Origin: Polyangiaceae bacterium
GTDB lineage: Bacteria > Myxococcota_A > Polyangia > Polyangiales > Polyangiaceae
NCBI GenBank assembly: GCA_015075635.1
Contig: JABTUA010000003.1
Coordinates: forward strand, 1,612,001-1,676,000
Direction: 5' to 3'
DNA: 64,000 nucleotides
In this document: piece by piece, positions 1 to 12,673 of the stretch
Position numbering within the stretch: the first letter of the stretch is position 1
Layout of the letters: each line of letters starts with the position of its first letter
Notes under the pieces: model-generated
The model's database searches: none
Told to the model about the DNA's origin: nothing
The model's input: only the letters and a program-made list of their open reading frames with translations
Position numbers and translations under genes: made by a program

Positions 1-1083
<1,083 letters not shown>

Positions 1084-1087
<4 letters not shown>

Positions 1088-3042
1088 GCGACTCGGGCCC
1101 GGACGGTCCGTCGCGAGACGTCACCGTCGCTTTGCTCGGCCGCAGCCGTCTCGTCTCCGAGCACCGCCCGGAGGTCAGCTATGCGGTCGAGCGCACCATC
1201 GGCCGAGGCGGCTTCGCCCACGCCGTGCTCGCCGTGCGTCACGCGCCGGAGGGGAGCATCCCCGTCGTGCTCAAGATCATGCGACCGGAGACCGTGATGC
1301 ACAACGGCGACATGGTCACGCGCTTGTTCAAGAAGGAGGTCGTCGCGCTCGGCCGTCTGAACGAGCGCGTGCCACCGACACCGTTCGTGGTGCGGCTCCT
1401 CGACACGGGCGTGGCATCGGTGATCGTCGACGGTCGGCAGCTCGAGCTACCCTGGCTGGCCATCGAGCACGTGCACGGGGGAGTGGAGGGCGAGACGCTC
1501 TCCAAGCGCGTGCGCTACGCGCTCAAGAACACGGGCTTTGCCTTCGACCCGGAGCGGGCGCAGAGCCTCTTGCGCCAGCTCACGGCGGCGCTCTCGGAGA
1601 TCCACGCCGCCGAGGTGATCCACCGCGATCTGAAGCCCAGCAACGTGTTGTGCTGCGGCTTCGGTCCGTCGGAGGTGGTGAAGGTGTCGGACTTCGGCAT
1701 CGCGCGGCCGACCGGCATGGTCTCGACCTTCGGCGAGCTCGCGCTGGGGTCGCCGGGCTACGTCGCGCCGGAGCAGGTCCACCTGCGCAACGAGATCGGT
1801 CCCGCCACCGACGTGTTCAGCTTCGCGGCCGTGATCTTCTTCATGCTGACCGGCGAGAAGTACTTCGAGGTGAAGTCCGCGCTCGACGGCGTGATGGCCG
1901 CGACCCGACCCGAGCGGCGCAGCATCCGCTCCGCCAAGGCGCTCTCACCCGAGCTCGCAGCGCGGCGCGATGCATGCCAGGCCATCGACGCCGCGCTCGC
2001 CCACGCCACCGCGGCCGATCCTCGGCAGCGGCCCCAGAGCGCGGCCGAGCTCGCCGCCTGGATCTCGCCGTGGCTCGCTGCGGGCCCGGGCAGCGGACAG
2101 CCGAGCAAGCGTCTGGTGACCAGCGTGCTCTCGGCGCGGACCGAGCGAGCGGCGCAGCGCGACCCCGGGCGCTGGACGTGGGTGGCACGTCAGAACCCGG
2201 GCGCGGCCCGGGTGATCGTGGACGTGGCGTGGGAGAGTGATGGCCACTGTCTGGCCGCGACACCCGCGGGGCTGAGCTTCTGGGACGGCGGGGAGTGGAC
2301 GGAGCTCTCACCGCCTCCGGTCTGGCCCATCCACATGGTGCGCCGCCTCGGCGCCGGACGTTTCCTCCTCTCCACGGAGGCGGGCCGGCTGCACGCCTTC
2401 GCAGCGGACGAGACCGCGGAGATCTTGGCGTGCCCCGAGCCGGAGCGGACGATCAGCGCGTTCTCCGGCGACCTGGACGATCTCGCCGTGATGGTCGGCG
2501 TACGGACCGGCATGGCGCCGGCGCTCTTCGGTTACTGCGGCCGCCACTGGCTGCGGCCGCTCCTGGTCGAAGAGGCTGCCAGCATCCCGGGGCTCGCGCG
2601 CCTCGATCGCGAGTGCTGGCTGGTCAGCGGGCGCACTCGCGCGGGTGGAGCGTTCGCTGCCAAGTACCGCCCGCTCGAGTGGCGCATCGAGCCGGTGGCG
2701 AGCCCGAGCGCGCCCGCGCTGGTGTGCTGCGCCAGCCAGCCCGAGCGCGGAGTGGCAATCGCGGCCGGCGGCCATCACGTGGTGCGCGTCGCGCCGAGCG
2801 GCAAGAGCGAGGTCGTGCTGGGCAGCGCTTCCCACGGGTCCGCCTGCGCCGTGGACGTGCTCGGTGGCGAGTGGGTCGCCGGTGCCGGGAGCATCTGGTT
2901 TTCGGCCGGCGAAGGCGCGAGCTGGAAGGAGGTCTGGAAGGACGGCTCCTGGACCGCGCCGTTCGTCAGCATTCACGCCGACGCCGATCACGTGGTCTTG
3001 GTCACGGCGGACGGCGGGGTGCTAGAAGGTCGGGTGAGCTAG
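1084..3042 (+). CDS. Soluble Ser/Thr protein kinase with propeller-like C-terminal half
   Basis: Protein of 652 residues starting at the GTG that overlaps the previous stop; the open frame continues upstream but that part only shadows the first kinase. The kinase domain (about residues 33-345) has a glycine loop IGRGGFAH, candidate ATP lysine K64 in VVLKIM, E85, catalytic loop HRDLKPSN (H180, D182), the DFG in VSDFGIAR and APEQ. No membrane helix is visible. The C-terminal 280 residues are rich in short repeated strand-like segments (for example AATPAGLSFWDGGEW and GAGSIWFSAGEGASW), which suggests a beta-propeller or sialidase-like sensor; this is inference from composition. It lies four bases before the FHA-sigma54 activator gene, so a kinase-FHA signalling pair is likely. 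Confidence 0.88.
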
Positions 3043-3046
3043 CGCC

Positions 3047-4363
3047 ATGGCCTCCGACCGAACCGTCCCCATCGAGCAGACCGGGCGTCTCGTGCGCACG
3101 CTGCGCGTCGAGGTCGTGACCGGACCCGATGCCGGGAGGAAGCTCGTATCGGGGTCCGACTCGATCAGCGTGGGCGGAGCCGACGGCAACGACCTGGTGG
3201 TGACGGACAAGACCGTCAGCCGCTTTCACCTCGAGCTCCGCCGCCGCGCCGGCCGCATCCTGGCGGTAGACCTGGGCTCGACCAACGGCACCCGCATCGG
3301 CGGCGTCGTGCTGCAAGCCGGGAGCGCGGTCGTCGACCCGACGACCGTGCTGTCCCTGGGCGCGACCAGCCTGCGCGTGGACGACGGCGACATCGTGGAC
3401 GTGGGCGAGACGCCGGCGCGCTTCGGCGAGCTGTTCGGCGACAGCGCGCCGATGCGCCGGCTGATGGCCCAGGCGAGCCGGGTCGCCGCGAGCGACGTGT
3501 CCGTGCTGCTGCTCGGCGAGTCGGGTACCGGCAAGGAGCTCATCGCACGCGCGCTCCACGACACCAGCCAGCGAGCCGCCGAGCCGTTCGTGACCGTGGA
3601 CTGCGGCGCGATCACGCCGACGCTGTTCTCGAGCGAGCTGTTCGGGCACGAGCGGGGCGCGTTCACCGGCGCCGAACGCCAGCACATCGGTGCGTTCGAG
3701 CGCGCCCACGGGGGCACCTTGTTTCTGGACGAGATCGGCGAGCTGCCGCCGGAGCTCCAGTCGGCGCTGCTCGGCGCGCTGGAACGCAGGCGCATTCGCC
3801 GGGTCGGCGGCAAGGACGACGTCGCCGTCGACGTGCGCTTGGTCTCGGCCACGCACCGGGACCTCAGGGCCCAGGTCAACTCGGCGACGTTCCGGCTCGA
3901 TCTGTTCTATCGGGTCGCCGTCGTCACGCTCTCGGTGCCGCCGCTCCGCGAGCGTACGGAGGACATCCCCGGTCTGGTCGAGCACTTCCTGCGCGAAGCG
4001 GGTCATCGCGGCCCGCTGAGGGAGGTGTTCCCGACCGACGAGCTACGGAGGCTCGGGGCGCACCCGTGGCCGGGCAACGTCCGCGAGCTGCGGAACTTCG
4101 TGCTCGGCACGCTGGCCTTGGGCGAGCCCGCCCAGCTCCAGGCGCCGGCGCTCGGAGCCGGCGAGGAGGCGCGCGATCCCTTCGCTGGCGTGATGGGGCT
4201 ACCGTACCGCGACGCGAAGCGCGTGGTGATGGACGACTTCGAGCGGCGCTACGTCGAGCAGCTCTTGCAGAAGAGCGGGGGCAACGTGCGCCAGGCAGCC
4301 CGGGACGGGCAGATGGACCGCTCGTACCTGATGGAGCTCGTCAAGCGGCACCGCTTGCGCTGA
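3047..4363 (+). CDS. FHA-domain sigma54-dependent transcriptional activator
   Basis: Protein of 438 residues. An N-terminal FHA phosphothreonine-binding domain (about residues 15-105; motifs SRFHLELRR and GSTNGTRIGG) replaces the usual response-regulator receiver. The sigma54 AAA+ domain follows (about 125-350) with Walker A GESGTGKE, the sigma54-contact loop GAFTGA, Walker B FLDEIGELP and WPGNVREL. The C-terminal 50 residues carry a Fis-type helix-turn-helix (GGNVRQAARDGQMDRSYL). It should activate sigma54 promoters when its FHA domain binds a phosphorylated partner, plausibly one of the two kinases encoded immediately upstream. It ends 10 bases from a convergent gene. Confidence 0.92.
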   Translation: MASDRTVPIEQTGRLVRTLRVEVVTGPDAGRKLVSGSDSISVGGADGNDLVVTDKTVSRFHLELRRRAGRILAVDLGSTNGTRIGGVVLQAGSAVVDPTTVLSLGATSLRVDDGDIVDVGETPARFGELFGDSAPMRRLMAQASRVAASDVSVLLLGESGTGKELIARALHDTSQRAAEPFVTVDCGAITPTLFSSELFGHERGAFTGAERQHIGAFERAHGGTLFLDEIGELPPELQSALLGALERRRIRRVGGKDDVAVDVRLVSATHRDLRAQVNSATFRLDLFYRVAVVTLSVPPLRERTEDIPGLVEHFLREAGHRGPLREVFPTDELRRLGAHPWPGNVRELRNFVLGTLALGEPAQLQAPALGAGEEARDPFAGVMGLPYRDAKRVVMDDFERRYVEQLLQKSGGNVRQAARDGQMDRSYLMELVKRHRLR

Positions 4364-4373
4364 CCCGCGCGCT

Positions 4374-4952
4374 TCACCACATGGAGAAGCGCGCGGAGAG
4401 CTGCGCGCGAGGCCCTCGCATCTCGTCGACGGCGTCGAACGGGAAGTGGTAGCCGCCCTCCGCGTTGAGCACCAGGTGATGGTGCCAGAAGAGGTGCAGG
4501 CCGCCGAACGGGTAGGCGAAGGCCGTGTTCGGCAGCTCTTCGTGGATGGTCCCGCCGAGAGTTGCGCCGAAGTAGGGGATGAGGAAGCGGCGGCTCGAGT
4601 TCCTCTCCAGCGAGAGCGAGAAGCCGACGTCGTAGAGCGCCAGCGACGAGCCCGAGCTCTTCGAGTCCAGGATCGACGCCTGCATGAACACCGCGCCCTG
4701 ACTGGGGCCGAAGCGATCGTTGTTGTGCGACCAGTGCAGCGGCGCGAGCTGTGCGCCCCCGCCGATGAAGGGATCGCCGGCGCCACGAGGCGCGAAGAAC
4801 ACCCCCTGCACCCCCGGCATGAGGAAGATCTCGCGCTCCACGCACTCCTCTCGTCGCTCGTCGACGCCTCCGCAGGGTGAGGCGAGCGCGAGCGAGGAGC
4901 AGCCGAAGGTGAACGCTGCCATGAGACCGGCGAGCGGACTCTTGCGCTTCAT
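4374..4952 (-). CDS. Predicted outer-membrane beta-barrel-like protein
   Basis: Unrecognised protein of 192 residues. I use the internal ATG (MKRKSPLAGL) because it gives a clean Sec signal peptide (Lys/Arg n-region, hydrophobic core, cleavage after SLALA at about residue 26); a longer frame begins 22 codons upstream. The mature part alternates short Gly/aromatic-rich segments (YFGATLGG, YPFGGLHLFWHHH) and ends in RFSMW. A terminal aromatic residue after alternating hydrophobic positions is typical of outer-membrane barrels. There are two Cys near the mature N-terminus. No enzyme motif is visible. It is convergent with the FHA activator and sits between two FHA-sigma54 genes; a functional link is not shown. 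Confidence 0.7.
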   Translation of the reverse strand: MKRKSPLAGLMAAFTFGCSSLALASPCGGVDERREECVEREIFLMPGVQGVFFAPRGAGDPFIGGGAQLAPLHWSHNNDRFGPSQGAVFMQASILDSKSSGSSLALYDVGFSLSLERNSSRRFLIPYFGATLGGTIHEELPNTAFAYPFGGLHLFWHHHLVLNAEGGYHFPFDAVDEMRGPRAQLSARFSMW

Positions 4953-5094
4953 GCCGCGGCAACCACAGCAACTGCCGTTCCAGCCCCCTCGGCACCAGCC
5001 GTCGCCGAGTTGCGACACCTCTCGCGAACCCGGCTTCGCGGCAGACCAGGGCGCACGCTTCGCTGCCGCGTCGCGCCCTTCGTAGGAGAGTCTT

Positions 5095-6501
5095 TCAGTC
5101 CTCGATGCGGGAGCCGCCGCGCAGCTCGTAACGTTGCAGCAGGCGGTAGAGGTACATGCGGTCCATCTTGGCCTTGCGTGCCGCCTTGCTCACGTTGCCG
5201 CCCGACCAGTCGAGGAGCGCCTTGAGGTAGGCCCGCTCGAACTCGGTGATCACGGCCTCCTTCGCGCTCTTGAACGGCACCGTGATGTCCGTGTTGGCGG
5301 GCGGGCCGCCCAGTCCCGGCGCGGTCGCCGCCTCCTCCGGTGCGAAGCTCTGGCCGCTCCGCCGCTCGCTGGCCGGGGGAGCGTGGTCGAGCACCACGGC
5401 GCGTTCGACGTAGTTGCGGAGCTCGCGCACGTTGCCGGGCCAGTCGTAGCGCGACATGTCGTCGATGACCTCGGGCGTGAACAGGTGGAGCGCGTCCTCG
5501 GCGTTCAGCGAGCGCAGGATCACCTGCACCAGCATCGGGATGTCCTGCAGGCGCTTCCGGAGCGGCGGCATGCGCACCGTGACCACCCCCAGCCGGAAGT
5601 ACAGGTCCTCGCGGAACCTACCGGCATTGATCTCGCGCTCGAGCCGGCGGTTGGTCGCGGCGATGACTCGCACGTCGATCTTGCGGGCCTCGTTCTCCCC
5701 GGTTCGGCGGATCTCCCGCGCCTCCAGCGCTCGCAGCAGCTTTGGCTGCATCTCCAGCGGCATCTCGCCGATCTCGTCCAAGAAGATGGTGCCGCCGTTG
5801 GCGGCCTCGAACGCCCCGACGCGGTTCTTGTCCGCGCCGGTGAAGGCGCCGCGGGCGTGACCGAACAGCTCGCTCTCGATCAGGTTGGGAGAGATGGAGC
5901 TGCAGTCCACGATGATGAACGGGCCGCTCGAGCGGGGGCCACGCCGGGCGATTTCCATCGCGGCCAGCTCCTTGCCCGTCCCGCTCTCACCCTCGATCAG
6001 CACCGTGGACTCGCTCTTCGCGACCCGATCGAGCACGGCGAACAGCTGGCGCATCGCCATCGACTCGCCGTACAGGTCGCCGAACGAGGACCAGGTCGGG
6101 ATCTCCTCGATGGCCTCCGGGCCGAGCTCTTGCAGGCGGAGCACCGAGTCTCCCAGCTCGATGCGGCAGCCGGGGCGCGGCAGGTCGGCGTCCCGGACGC
6201 GCACTCCGTTGACCGTGGTGCCATTCAGCGACCCGCTGTCGGACACGAGCCAGCCCTGGTCGCTGCGCGTGAGCTGGAAGTGAAAGCGCGAGACCGCACG
6301 GTCGTCGAGCACGACGTCGTTGCTGGGGTGCGAGCCGACGCGCAGGACGTCGCCCTCGAGCACCGACGTGCGCGCGACGTCGCGGCCGGCCTCGCGCTCG
6401 ACCCAGAGCTCGAGCCTTGGAATGGCCACCGCCGCGGCGAGCTGCTGAACGGTGGGCAAATGCATCCCGGCGAGCGTCGGGCGGTCGTCGATCTCCGTCA
6501 C
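5095..6501 (-). CDS. FHA-domain sigma54-dependent transcriptional activator
   Basis: Protein of 468 residues with the same plan as the activator about 1 kb away. The FHA domain is at about residues 30-130 (SRFHFQLTR, SGSLNGTTVNG). The AAA+ domain is at about 145-375 with GESGTGKE, GAFTGA, IFLDEIGEMP and WPGNVREL. The C-terminal Fis-type helix-turn-helix reads GGNVSKAARKAKMDRMYL. The sigma54-contact loop is canonical. It is monocistronic on the minus strand with about 145 bases to the divergent hydrolase-like gene. FHA input implies control by a threonine kinase rather than a histidine kinase (known for the domain); the partner kinase is not identifiable from sequence. Confidence 0.92.
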   Translation of the reverse strand: MTEIDDRPTLAGMHLPTVQQLAAAVAIPRLELWVEREAGRDVARTSVLEGDVLRVGSHPSNDVVLDDRAVSRFHFQLTRSDQGWLVSDSGSLNGTTVNGVRVRDADLPRPGCRIELGDSVLRLQELGPEAIEEIPTWSSFGDLYGESMAMRQLFAVLDRVAKSESTVLIEGESGTGKELAAMEIARRGPRSSGPFIIVDCSSISPNLIESELFGHARGAFTGADKNRVGAFEAANGGTIFLDEIGEMPLEMQPKLLRALEAREIRRTGENEARKIDVRVIAATNRRLEREINAGRFREDLYFRLGVVTVRMPPLRKRLQDIPMLVQVILRSLNAEDALHLFTPEVIDDMSRYDWPGNVRELRNYVERAVVLDHAPPASERRSGQSFAPEEAATAPGLGGPPANTDITVPFKSAKEAVITEFERAYLKALLDWSGGNVSKAARKAKMDRMYLYRLLQRYELRGGSRIED

Positions 6502-6647
6502 GGGACCGAGAGCCTAGCCTGGATCGGGCGCTTTCCGACTGAGGGCTGTGGGCAGCAGGTTGCGGTCCGCGCGCTGCGCGCGGGCGACCTCAGGCGCTGG
6601 CGGAGTTTTCGTGAATCCGCGCGGTTACGTGCTGGAACGGGTCTTGT

Positions 6648-7601
6648 ATGGGCGCGGGAGAGATGCAGCGCTTCCTGGTCGGTCTGGTCACCGCGATGTT
6701 CTTCCTGAGCGCGCTCCCGGCGGGCGCCGCCGAAGCTCCGGTCTTGCGCACCGCAGCATCGTCGGTGGCGCAGCTGGTGGCCGAGGTCGCCCAGAGCCAC
6801 TCGCGGCGCGCCGAGCCAGCGCCGAGCACGCGCATCGATAAACCGGTCCGCGTGGTGCGGGGTCGCAAAATCGTGAACGTGCCCCAGCTCTGCCGTGACG
6901 CTCGGGGTCGCTACGACGTGGTCGTCCACTTCCACGGGGCGCCGGAGATGATCGAGCCGGTCTTCCAGCGCGCCGCTCTCGACGCGGTCTTCGTCGTCGT
7001 GAACTTGGGCATCGGTTCGGGCCCTTACGAGGACGCCTTCCTCCAGGATGGCTCGCTCGGGCGCCTACTCGACGAGATCGACCAGGTGGTGGACAAGACC
7101 TGTCCGCACCCGACCGGCTCCCGCGGTCGCGTCGCGCTGAGCGCGTGGAGCGCGGGCTACGGGGCCACCTATCGCGTGCTCGCCAGCAAGAACGATCGCG
7201 AGCTGGTCGATGCCATCTTGCTCGCCGACGGGCTGCACGCGGGGTTCCTCGACAAGTTTCGCCAGAAGATCAACGAGCAGCAGATGGCGCCGTTCGCCGA
7301 CTTCGCCGAGCGCGCCGCTCGCGGCGAGAAGCTCTTCGGCATCACGCACACCTCCATCGTCACGCCGAGCTACGCCAGCACCAGCGAGACGGCGCGCTAC
7401 CTGACCGGCAAGTTGGGCATCGAGACCCAGCAGGTCAGCGAGGATGGTCCGCGTGCGTCCATGACGCTCGGCGTCCGCGCCGACCGCGGGGACTTCCACG
7501 TTCGCGGCTACGGGGGCAAGGACACGGACGCCCACTGCGATCACCTGTACGCCATGGGCGACACGCTCTATCCGATGCTGCGAGAGCGCTGGGCCCGCTG
7601 A
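6648..7601 (+). CDS. Exported alpha/beta-hydrolase-like protein
   Basis: Protein of 317 residues, or 312 if it starts at the second ATG (MQRFLVG), which has a GGGAG very close upstream; the start is uncertain. The N-terminus is a Sec signal peptide (FLVGLVTAMFFLSALPAGAAEA). The mature part has hydrolase-fold hallmarks: a strand ending VVVHFHGAPE (oxyanion-type HG), a nucleophile-elbow-like ALSAWSAGYGA (A-x-S-x-G instead of G-x-S-x-G), an Asp in LLADGLH and late His residues in DAHCDHLY. Lipase/esterase or carbohydrate-esterase activity in the periplasm is therefore plausible, but the substrate is unknown. It is a single gene between two regulators. Confidence 0.7.
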   Translation: MGAGEMQRFLVGLVTAMFFLSALPAGAAEAPVLRTAASSVAQLVAEVAQSHSRRAEPAPSTRIDKPVRVVRGRKIVNVPQLCRDARGRYDVVVHFHGAPEMIEPVFQRAALDAVFVVVNLGIGSGPYEDAFLQDGSLGRLLDEIDQVVDKTCPHPTGSRGRVALSAWSAGYGATYRVLASKNDRELVDAILLADGLHAGFLDKFRQKINEQQMAPFADFAERAARGEKLFGITHTSIVTPSYASTSETARYLTGKLGIETQQVSEDGPRASMTLGVRADRGDFHVRGYGGKDTDAHCDHLYAMGDTLYPMLRERWAR

Positions 7602-7649
7602 ATTTTCGCCACGGCGTCGCCGGAATGATTCGAGTATGATGCGGCGCCG

Positions 7650-8480
7650 ATGACCGAGCTCGCATTCCCGGCGCCTGAAACCGGCGATCCGGAAGACGTC
7701 GCGTGGAACCTGCAGACCGGTGGGACGATGTGGGGTCGCGGCGACCACCACGAGGCCGTGCGCTGGCTCCGGCGCGCGGCAGAGGCTGCCAGCGACGCGG
7801 GCAGTGACATGCGGGCCGTGGCGCTGGCGCGCGCTGCCGCGGATCTGACCGTGGCGCTCGAGCTGCCGCCGTCGATCTTGCCGCCTCCCGCGTCCTCGGG
7901 ACCAGCCACTGAGACGACGCCGGTTCCGGTCACGCCGCGGCCGATGCCGCCGCCGGTGAGCCCGCTGCCGCCGGACGAGGCCACCACGCCGCGCCCGATG
8001 CCGGTGAGCCGCCCGAAGGCTCCGCCGCTCTCGCCACCGGACGAGGCCACGGTGCACGACTACTCCATTCCCGCGGGCGTCGAGGCCATGGAGCGCCGGC
8101 AGCCCCCACCCTCGCGGCGGCCGCCGCCGCCGTCGCGCTCTTCGCCCAGCGCTGCGCCGCCGCCGCCGCTCCGGTCGTCACCGAGCGCCGCGCCCGCTTC
8201 GTCGCGCTCTTCGCCCAGCGCCGCGCCGCCGCACTCGTCTCCGAGCTCTGCCCCGCACTCCTCGCCGCACACGTCGCGTTCGTCGCCCGTCTCGTCCAGC
8301 GGCGGGGTCACCTACCGCCCGCGGCAAGCGCTGCGCGTAGCGGTGACTCCGTCGGCCGACGACAAGACCCTGATGCTGGTGCGGGCGCTCGCCGACGACG
8401 AGCCCCTGCCGCCCGGGGCGCACGAGGCGCTGCTCACGGCACTCGAGTCCGGCGTGCACCTGACGAGCAAGAAGCGCTGA
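7650..8480 (+). CDS. Hypothetical protein with helical N-terminus and long Pro/Ser-rich linker
   Basis: Unrecognised protein of 276 residues. The first 75 residues look like one or two TPR-type helical hairpins (WGRGDHHEAVRWLRRAAEAA and a second Ala-rich helix). Residues of about 75-220 are low-complexity Pro/Ser/Arg with repeated SSPSAAPP-type units. The last 50 residues (from YRPRQALRVAV) form a short ordered module including TLMLVRALADDEPLPPGAHEALL. There is no signal peptide or membrane helix, so it is probably a cytoplasmic scaffold or regulator. It is convergent with the Ser/Thr kinase gene (15 bases apart). The C-terminal module resembles the linker-plus-module layout common in myxobacterial regulatory proteins, which is inference only. 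Confidence 0.65.
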   Translation: MTELAFPAPETGDPEDVAWNLQTGGTMWGRGDHHEAVRWLRRAAEAASDAGSDMRAVALARAAADLTVALELPPSILPPPASSGPATETTPVPVTPRPMPPPVSPLPPDEATTPRPMPVSRPKAPPLSPPDEATVHDYSIPAGVEAMERRQPPPSRRPPPPSRSSPSAAPPPPLRSSPSAAPASSRSSPSAAPPHSSPSSAPHSSPHTSRSSPVSSSGGVTYRPRQALRVAVTPSADDKTLMLVRALADDEPLPPGAHEALLTALESGVHLTSKKR

Positions 8481-8494
8481 ATTGGGGATGTCCC

Positions 8495-9490
8495 CTAGGC
8501 TCGCCCGCCCATGCTGCGAGCGATCACCGCCTCGCGCTCCGAGATGATGGCGCCGGCCCTGGCGCGCACGAACTCGGCCAGGGCCCTGTCGTCCACCGGC
8601 GGTCCGGAGTAGGCGACCCACTCCTCGAGCGCGGCTTTCAGGCGCAGCGCCGAGGGGTAGCGGTGGGCCGGCTCCATGGCCATTGCGCGGCGCAAGATGC
8701 GCTCGAGCTGCTGCGGGTAGTCCGGGACGAGCTCGCTGGGCAACGGGAAGTCGCCCTTGAGCAAGCGCTCGATGGTCGCCTCGCGGTTTCCGGTGGCGAA
8801 GGGCCGGGCGGCGGTCGAGATCTCGTACAGACACACGCCCAGCGTGAACACGTCCGAGAGCCGGCTCAGGCGCTTCCCGGCGGCGTGCTCCGGCGCCATG
8901 TAGGCCGCCTTGCCGTCGAGCTGCGGAAATTCGGCGAGCTTGCCGTTCGCCACCGAGCGCGCGACGCCGAAGTCGACGAGCTTCGCGCGGCCCGTGGTGG
9001 TCAGCATCAGGTTCTGCGGCGACACGTCGGCGTGGACGATGCGCACCAAGCTGCCGTCCTCGGCTCGCACCTCGTGGGCGGCGTGCAGCGCGTCGGCGCA
9101 CTCGGCGATGATCTTCGCGGCGAAGCGCGGCTCGACCGGCTGCGGCGTGTCGCCACGGTTCGGCTTGAGCACGCGCGCCAGGCTCTCGCCAATCACCCAC
9201 TCCATGGCGATGTAGAGCACGCCGCGCTCCTCGCCGGAGGCGAGCACCTGGCACACGTTCGGGTGCTTCACTGCCGCCGCGAAGCGCGCTTCGTCGGTGA
9301 ACAGCTTCTGGTAGACGCGATTGCCCGCCAGCTCCGGGCGGATCGTCTTGACCGCGACCACGCGGTTCGTCGGCACGTGCCGCGCAGCCCAGACTCGGGC
9401 CATGCCGCCCTGGGCCACGGCCACCAGGAGCTGGTACGGCCCGAGCTTGCTGCCTTCCTGGAGCTCTTCGTAGGCGGACGTGGCGCTCAT
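8495..9490 (-). CDS. Ser/Thr protein kinase with HAD catalytic loop
   Basis: Protein of 331 residues that is almost only a kinase domain, with no membrane helix. I use the ATG giving MSATSAYEELQEG; the open frame continues far upstream as an antisense shadow of boxB. Visible features are a glycine loop VAVAQGGMARVW, K48 in VAVKTI, E67, DFG (D173-G175) and APEH. The catalytic loop is HADVSPQN (H153, A154, D155, N160) instead of HRD. The proton-acceptor Asp and metal-binding Asn are kept, but the Arg that normally contacts the phosphorylated activation segment is Ala. Such non-RD kinases usually do not need activation-loop phosphorylation (known for the family). It lies downstream of boxB on the same strand with a 56-base gap. 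Confidence 0.88.
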   Translation of the reverse strand: MSATSAYEELQEGSKLGPYQLLVAVAQGGMARVWAARHVPTNRVVAVKTIRPELAGNRVYQKLFTDEARFAAAVKHPNVCQVLASGEERGVLYIAMEWVIGESLARVLKPNRGDTPQPVEPRFAAKIIAECADALHAAHEVRAEDGSLVRIVHADVSPQNLMLTTTGRAKLVDFGVARSVANGKLAEFPQLDGKAAYMAPEHAAGKRLSRLSDVFTLGVCLYEISTAARPFATGNREATIERLLKGDFPLPSELVPDYPQQLERILRRAMAMEPAHRYPSALRLKAALEEWVAYSGPPVDDRALAEFVRARAGAIISEREAVIARSMGGRA

Positions 9491-9546
9491 GCGACTCGGG
9501 CGGGGCGCATGGTCGCCCCGCCGTCCGCCGTCGTCAAATCGGCTTT

Positions 9547-10991
<1,445 letters not shown>

Positions 10992-10995
<4 letters not shown>

Positions 10996-12662
10996 GTGCG
11001 CCGGTAGTCGAAAACTGCTCGCTCGGGCGAGCCGTAGACGGTGAGCGCGCCCTTCTGGCCCACGGCGTTCGGGCGCTGGAAGATCCAGTTCTGCCAGGCG
11101 CTCAGCCGGCCGAAGATCTTGGTCTCCATCGTCTCCGGCCCGGCGAAGCGCAGGCTGGCCTCCATGCCGGTGAGCGCGTCAGGTGAGAACGCAGCGCGCT
11201 CCTCGATGGCGATGCGCACCTCGTCGTCCCAGTCGATGTCGTCGGGAGCGAAGGTCACCAGGCCGAGCTCTGCGGCGTCCTCCGTAGAGATCGAGCCTTC
11301 GCGCGCCCTGAGCTCGTTCACCCGCTCTGGCGTGGCCAGAAAGCGCGTCTCGAGCCGGGTGAGGCCGTTGGACATGGGCAGACCGGCGAAGTTCAGCGGC
11401 GAGAGCTGAACGGTCGGCCCGCCGTCCGCGTCAAGCATGTAGGAGCGGTCCGCGGAGAGCGCCAGCTCGAACAGCGAGCCGGCGAAGCACGAGCCCGGTC
11501 GGATGATGGCGAAGGAGCTCTTCGCGGAGAGATCCAGGCGCTTGAGCACGCGCTTCTGGTGCAACAGCACCTCTTTGGCGAACCAGTCGCTCTTGGCCAG
11601 CTCGGCGATGACGCGGTCGCTCTCGACCACCGCTGCCGGGTCACCCTCGGTCTCGAGGACGATCAGCCCGACCTCCAGCTGGTTGAAGCGCAGCTCGAGC
11701 AGGGCGTCGTCGAGCTCCCGGAAGGCGCGGAGCGCCCACAGGTCCGCGCCTGCACGGCGCAGCTCGTCCGCGCTCTTCGGCATGGGACCCGAGGGTCCGC
11801 GGACGGTCAAGGTCGCGACGCGTTTCTCGGAGTCGAGCGACAAAGTGACGTGCCGGTACTTGGTCAGGTTGCCGGCGCGCTCCGGCGCGAGCTTCGGCAG
11901 CGTCACTCCAGCACCCTTGCGCTCGGCGGACTTGGCGGCAAAGCGCTCGGCGGCAGCCTTCACCGCAGCCTCGAACTTGCTTCGCGGCGCGCTCTCGTCG
12001 ATCAGGCGCCACTCGACGGCACGCTTGCCGCGCACGCCCTCCGCCACGGTGCTGAACGCGTCCGCCAGATCTCGACGCACCTTGCGCTTGTCGACGAGCC
12101 GGGTCAGGCCTCCGGTTCCCGGCAGCACGCCGAGGAGCGGCACCTCCGGTAGGCTGACGGCGCTGTTCCCGTCGTCTTGCAGGATGATGTAGTCGCAGGC
12201 CATGGCCAGCTCGTAGCCGCCGCCGCTGGCGGTCCCGTTGAGCGCCGCGATGGTGGGGATGCCGCTCTCGCTCGCCATGTCCTCCAGGTACAGGCGGGTC
12301 TCGTTGGTGAACTTGCAGAAGTTCACCTTGAAGGCGTGCGTCGAGCTGCCGAGCATGTAGATGTTGGCGCCCGAGCAGAAGATGCGGTCCTTCAGGCTGG
12401 TGACCACCAAGCTGCGCACTTCCGGGTGCTCGAAGCGAATGCGCTGGATGGCGTCCGCCAGCTCGATGTCGACCCCGAGGTCGTAGCTGTTCAGCTTCAG
12501 CACGTAGTCGCCGGCGACGGCGGCGTCTTCGGGCACGTCCATGGCCAGGGTCGCGATGGGGCCGTCGATGCTCAGGCGGAAGCGACGGTACTCGTTGGGG
12601 TGGGTCTCGAAGCGGATCGGGTCCATGGGCTGCCCAGGGTGTAGCGAAATGATTTCCGTCAA
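10992..12662 (-). CDS. boxC: 2,3-epoxybenzoyl-CoA dihydrolase BoxC
   Basis: Crotonase-superfamily protein of up to 556 residues, matching the two-domain length of BoxC. BoxC opens the ring of 2,3-epoxybenzoyl-CoA to 3,4-dehydroadipyl-CoA semialdehyde plus formate. The first domain has the oxyanion loop in SGANIYMLG and NGTASGGGYELAMACDY, followed by LPEVPLLGVLPGTGGL; the second half is the divergent C-terminal crotonase-like domain. The first start in frame is a TTG (MTEIISLHPG). An ATG 12 codons later (MDPIRFETHPNEY) would give 544 residues and is equally possible; neither has a strong ribosome-binding sequence. It is first in a boxC-boxB unit divergent from boxR, with a 57-base intergenic region. 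Confidence 0.93.
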
Positions 12663-12673
12663 TCAAGCAATAT

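Noticed and set aside
3002..4006. Open frame antisense to the first FHA-sigma54 activator
   Set aside because: Composition is that of a GC-rich shadow and the plus-strand protein has complete conserved motifs.
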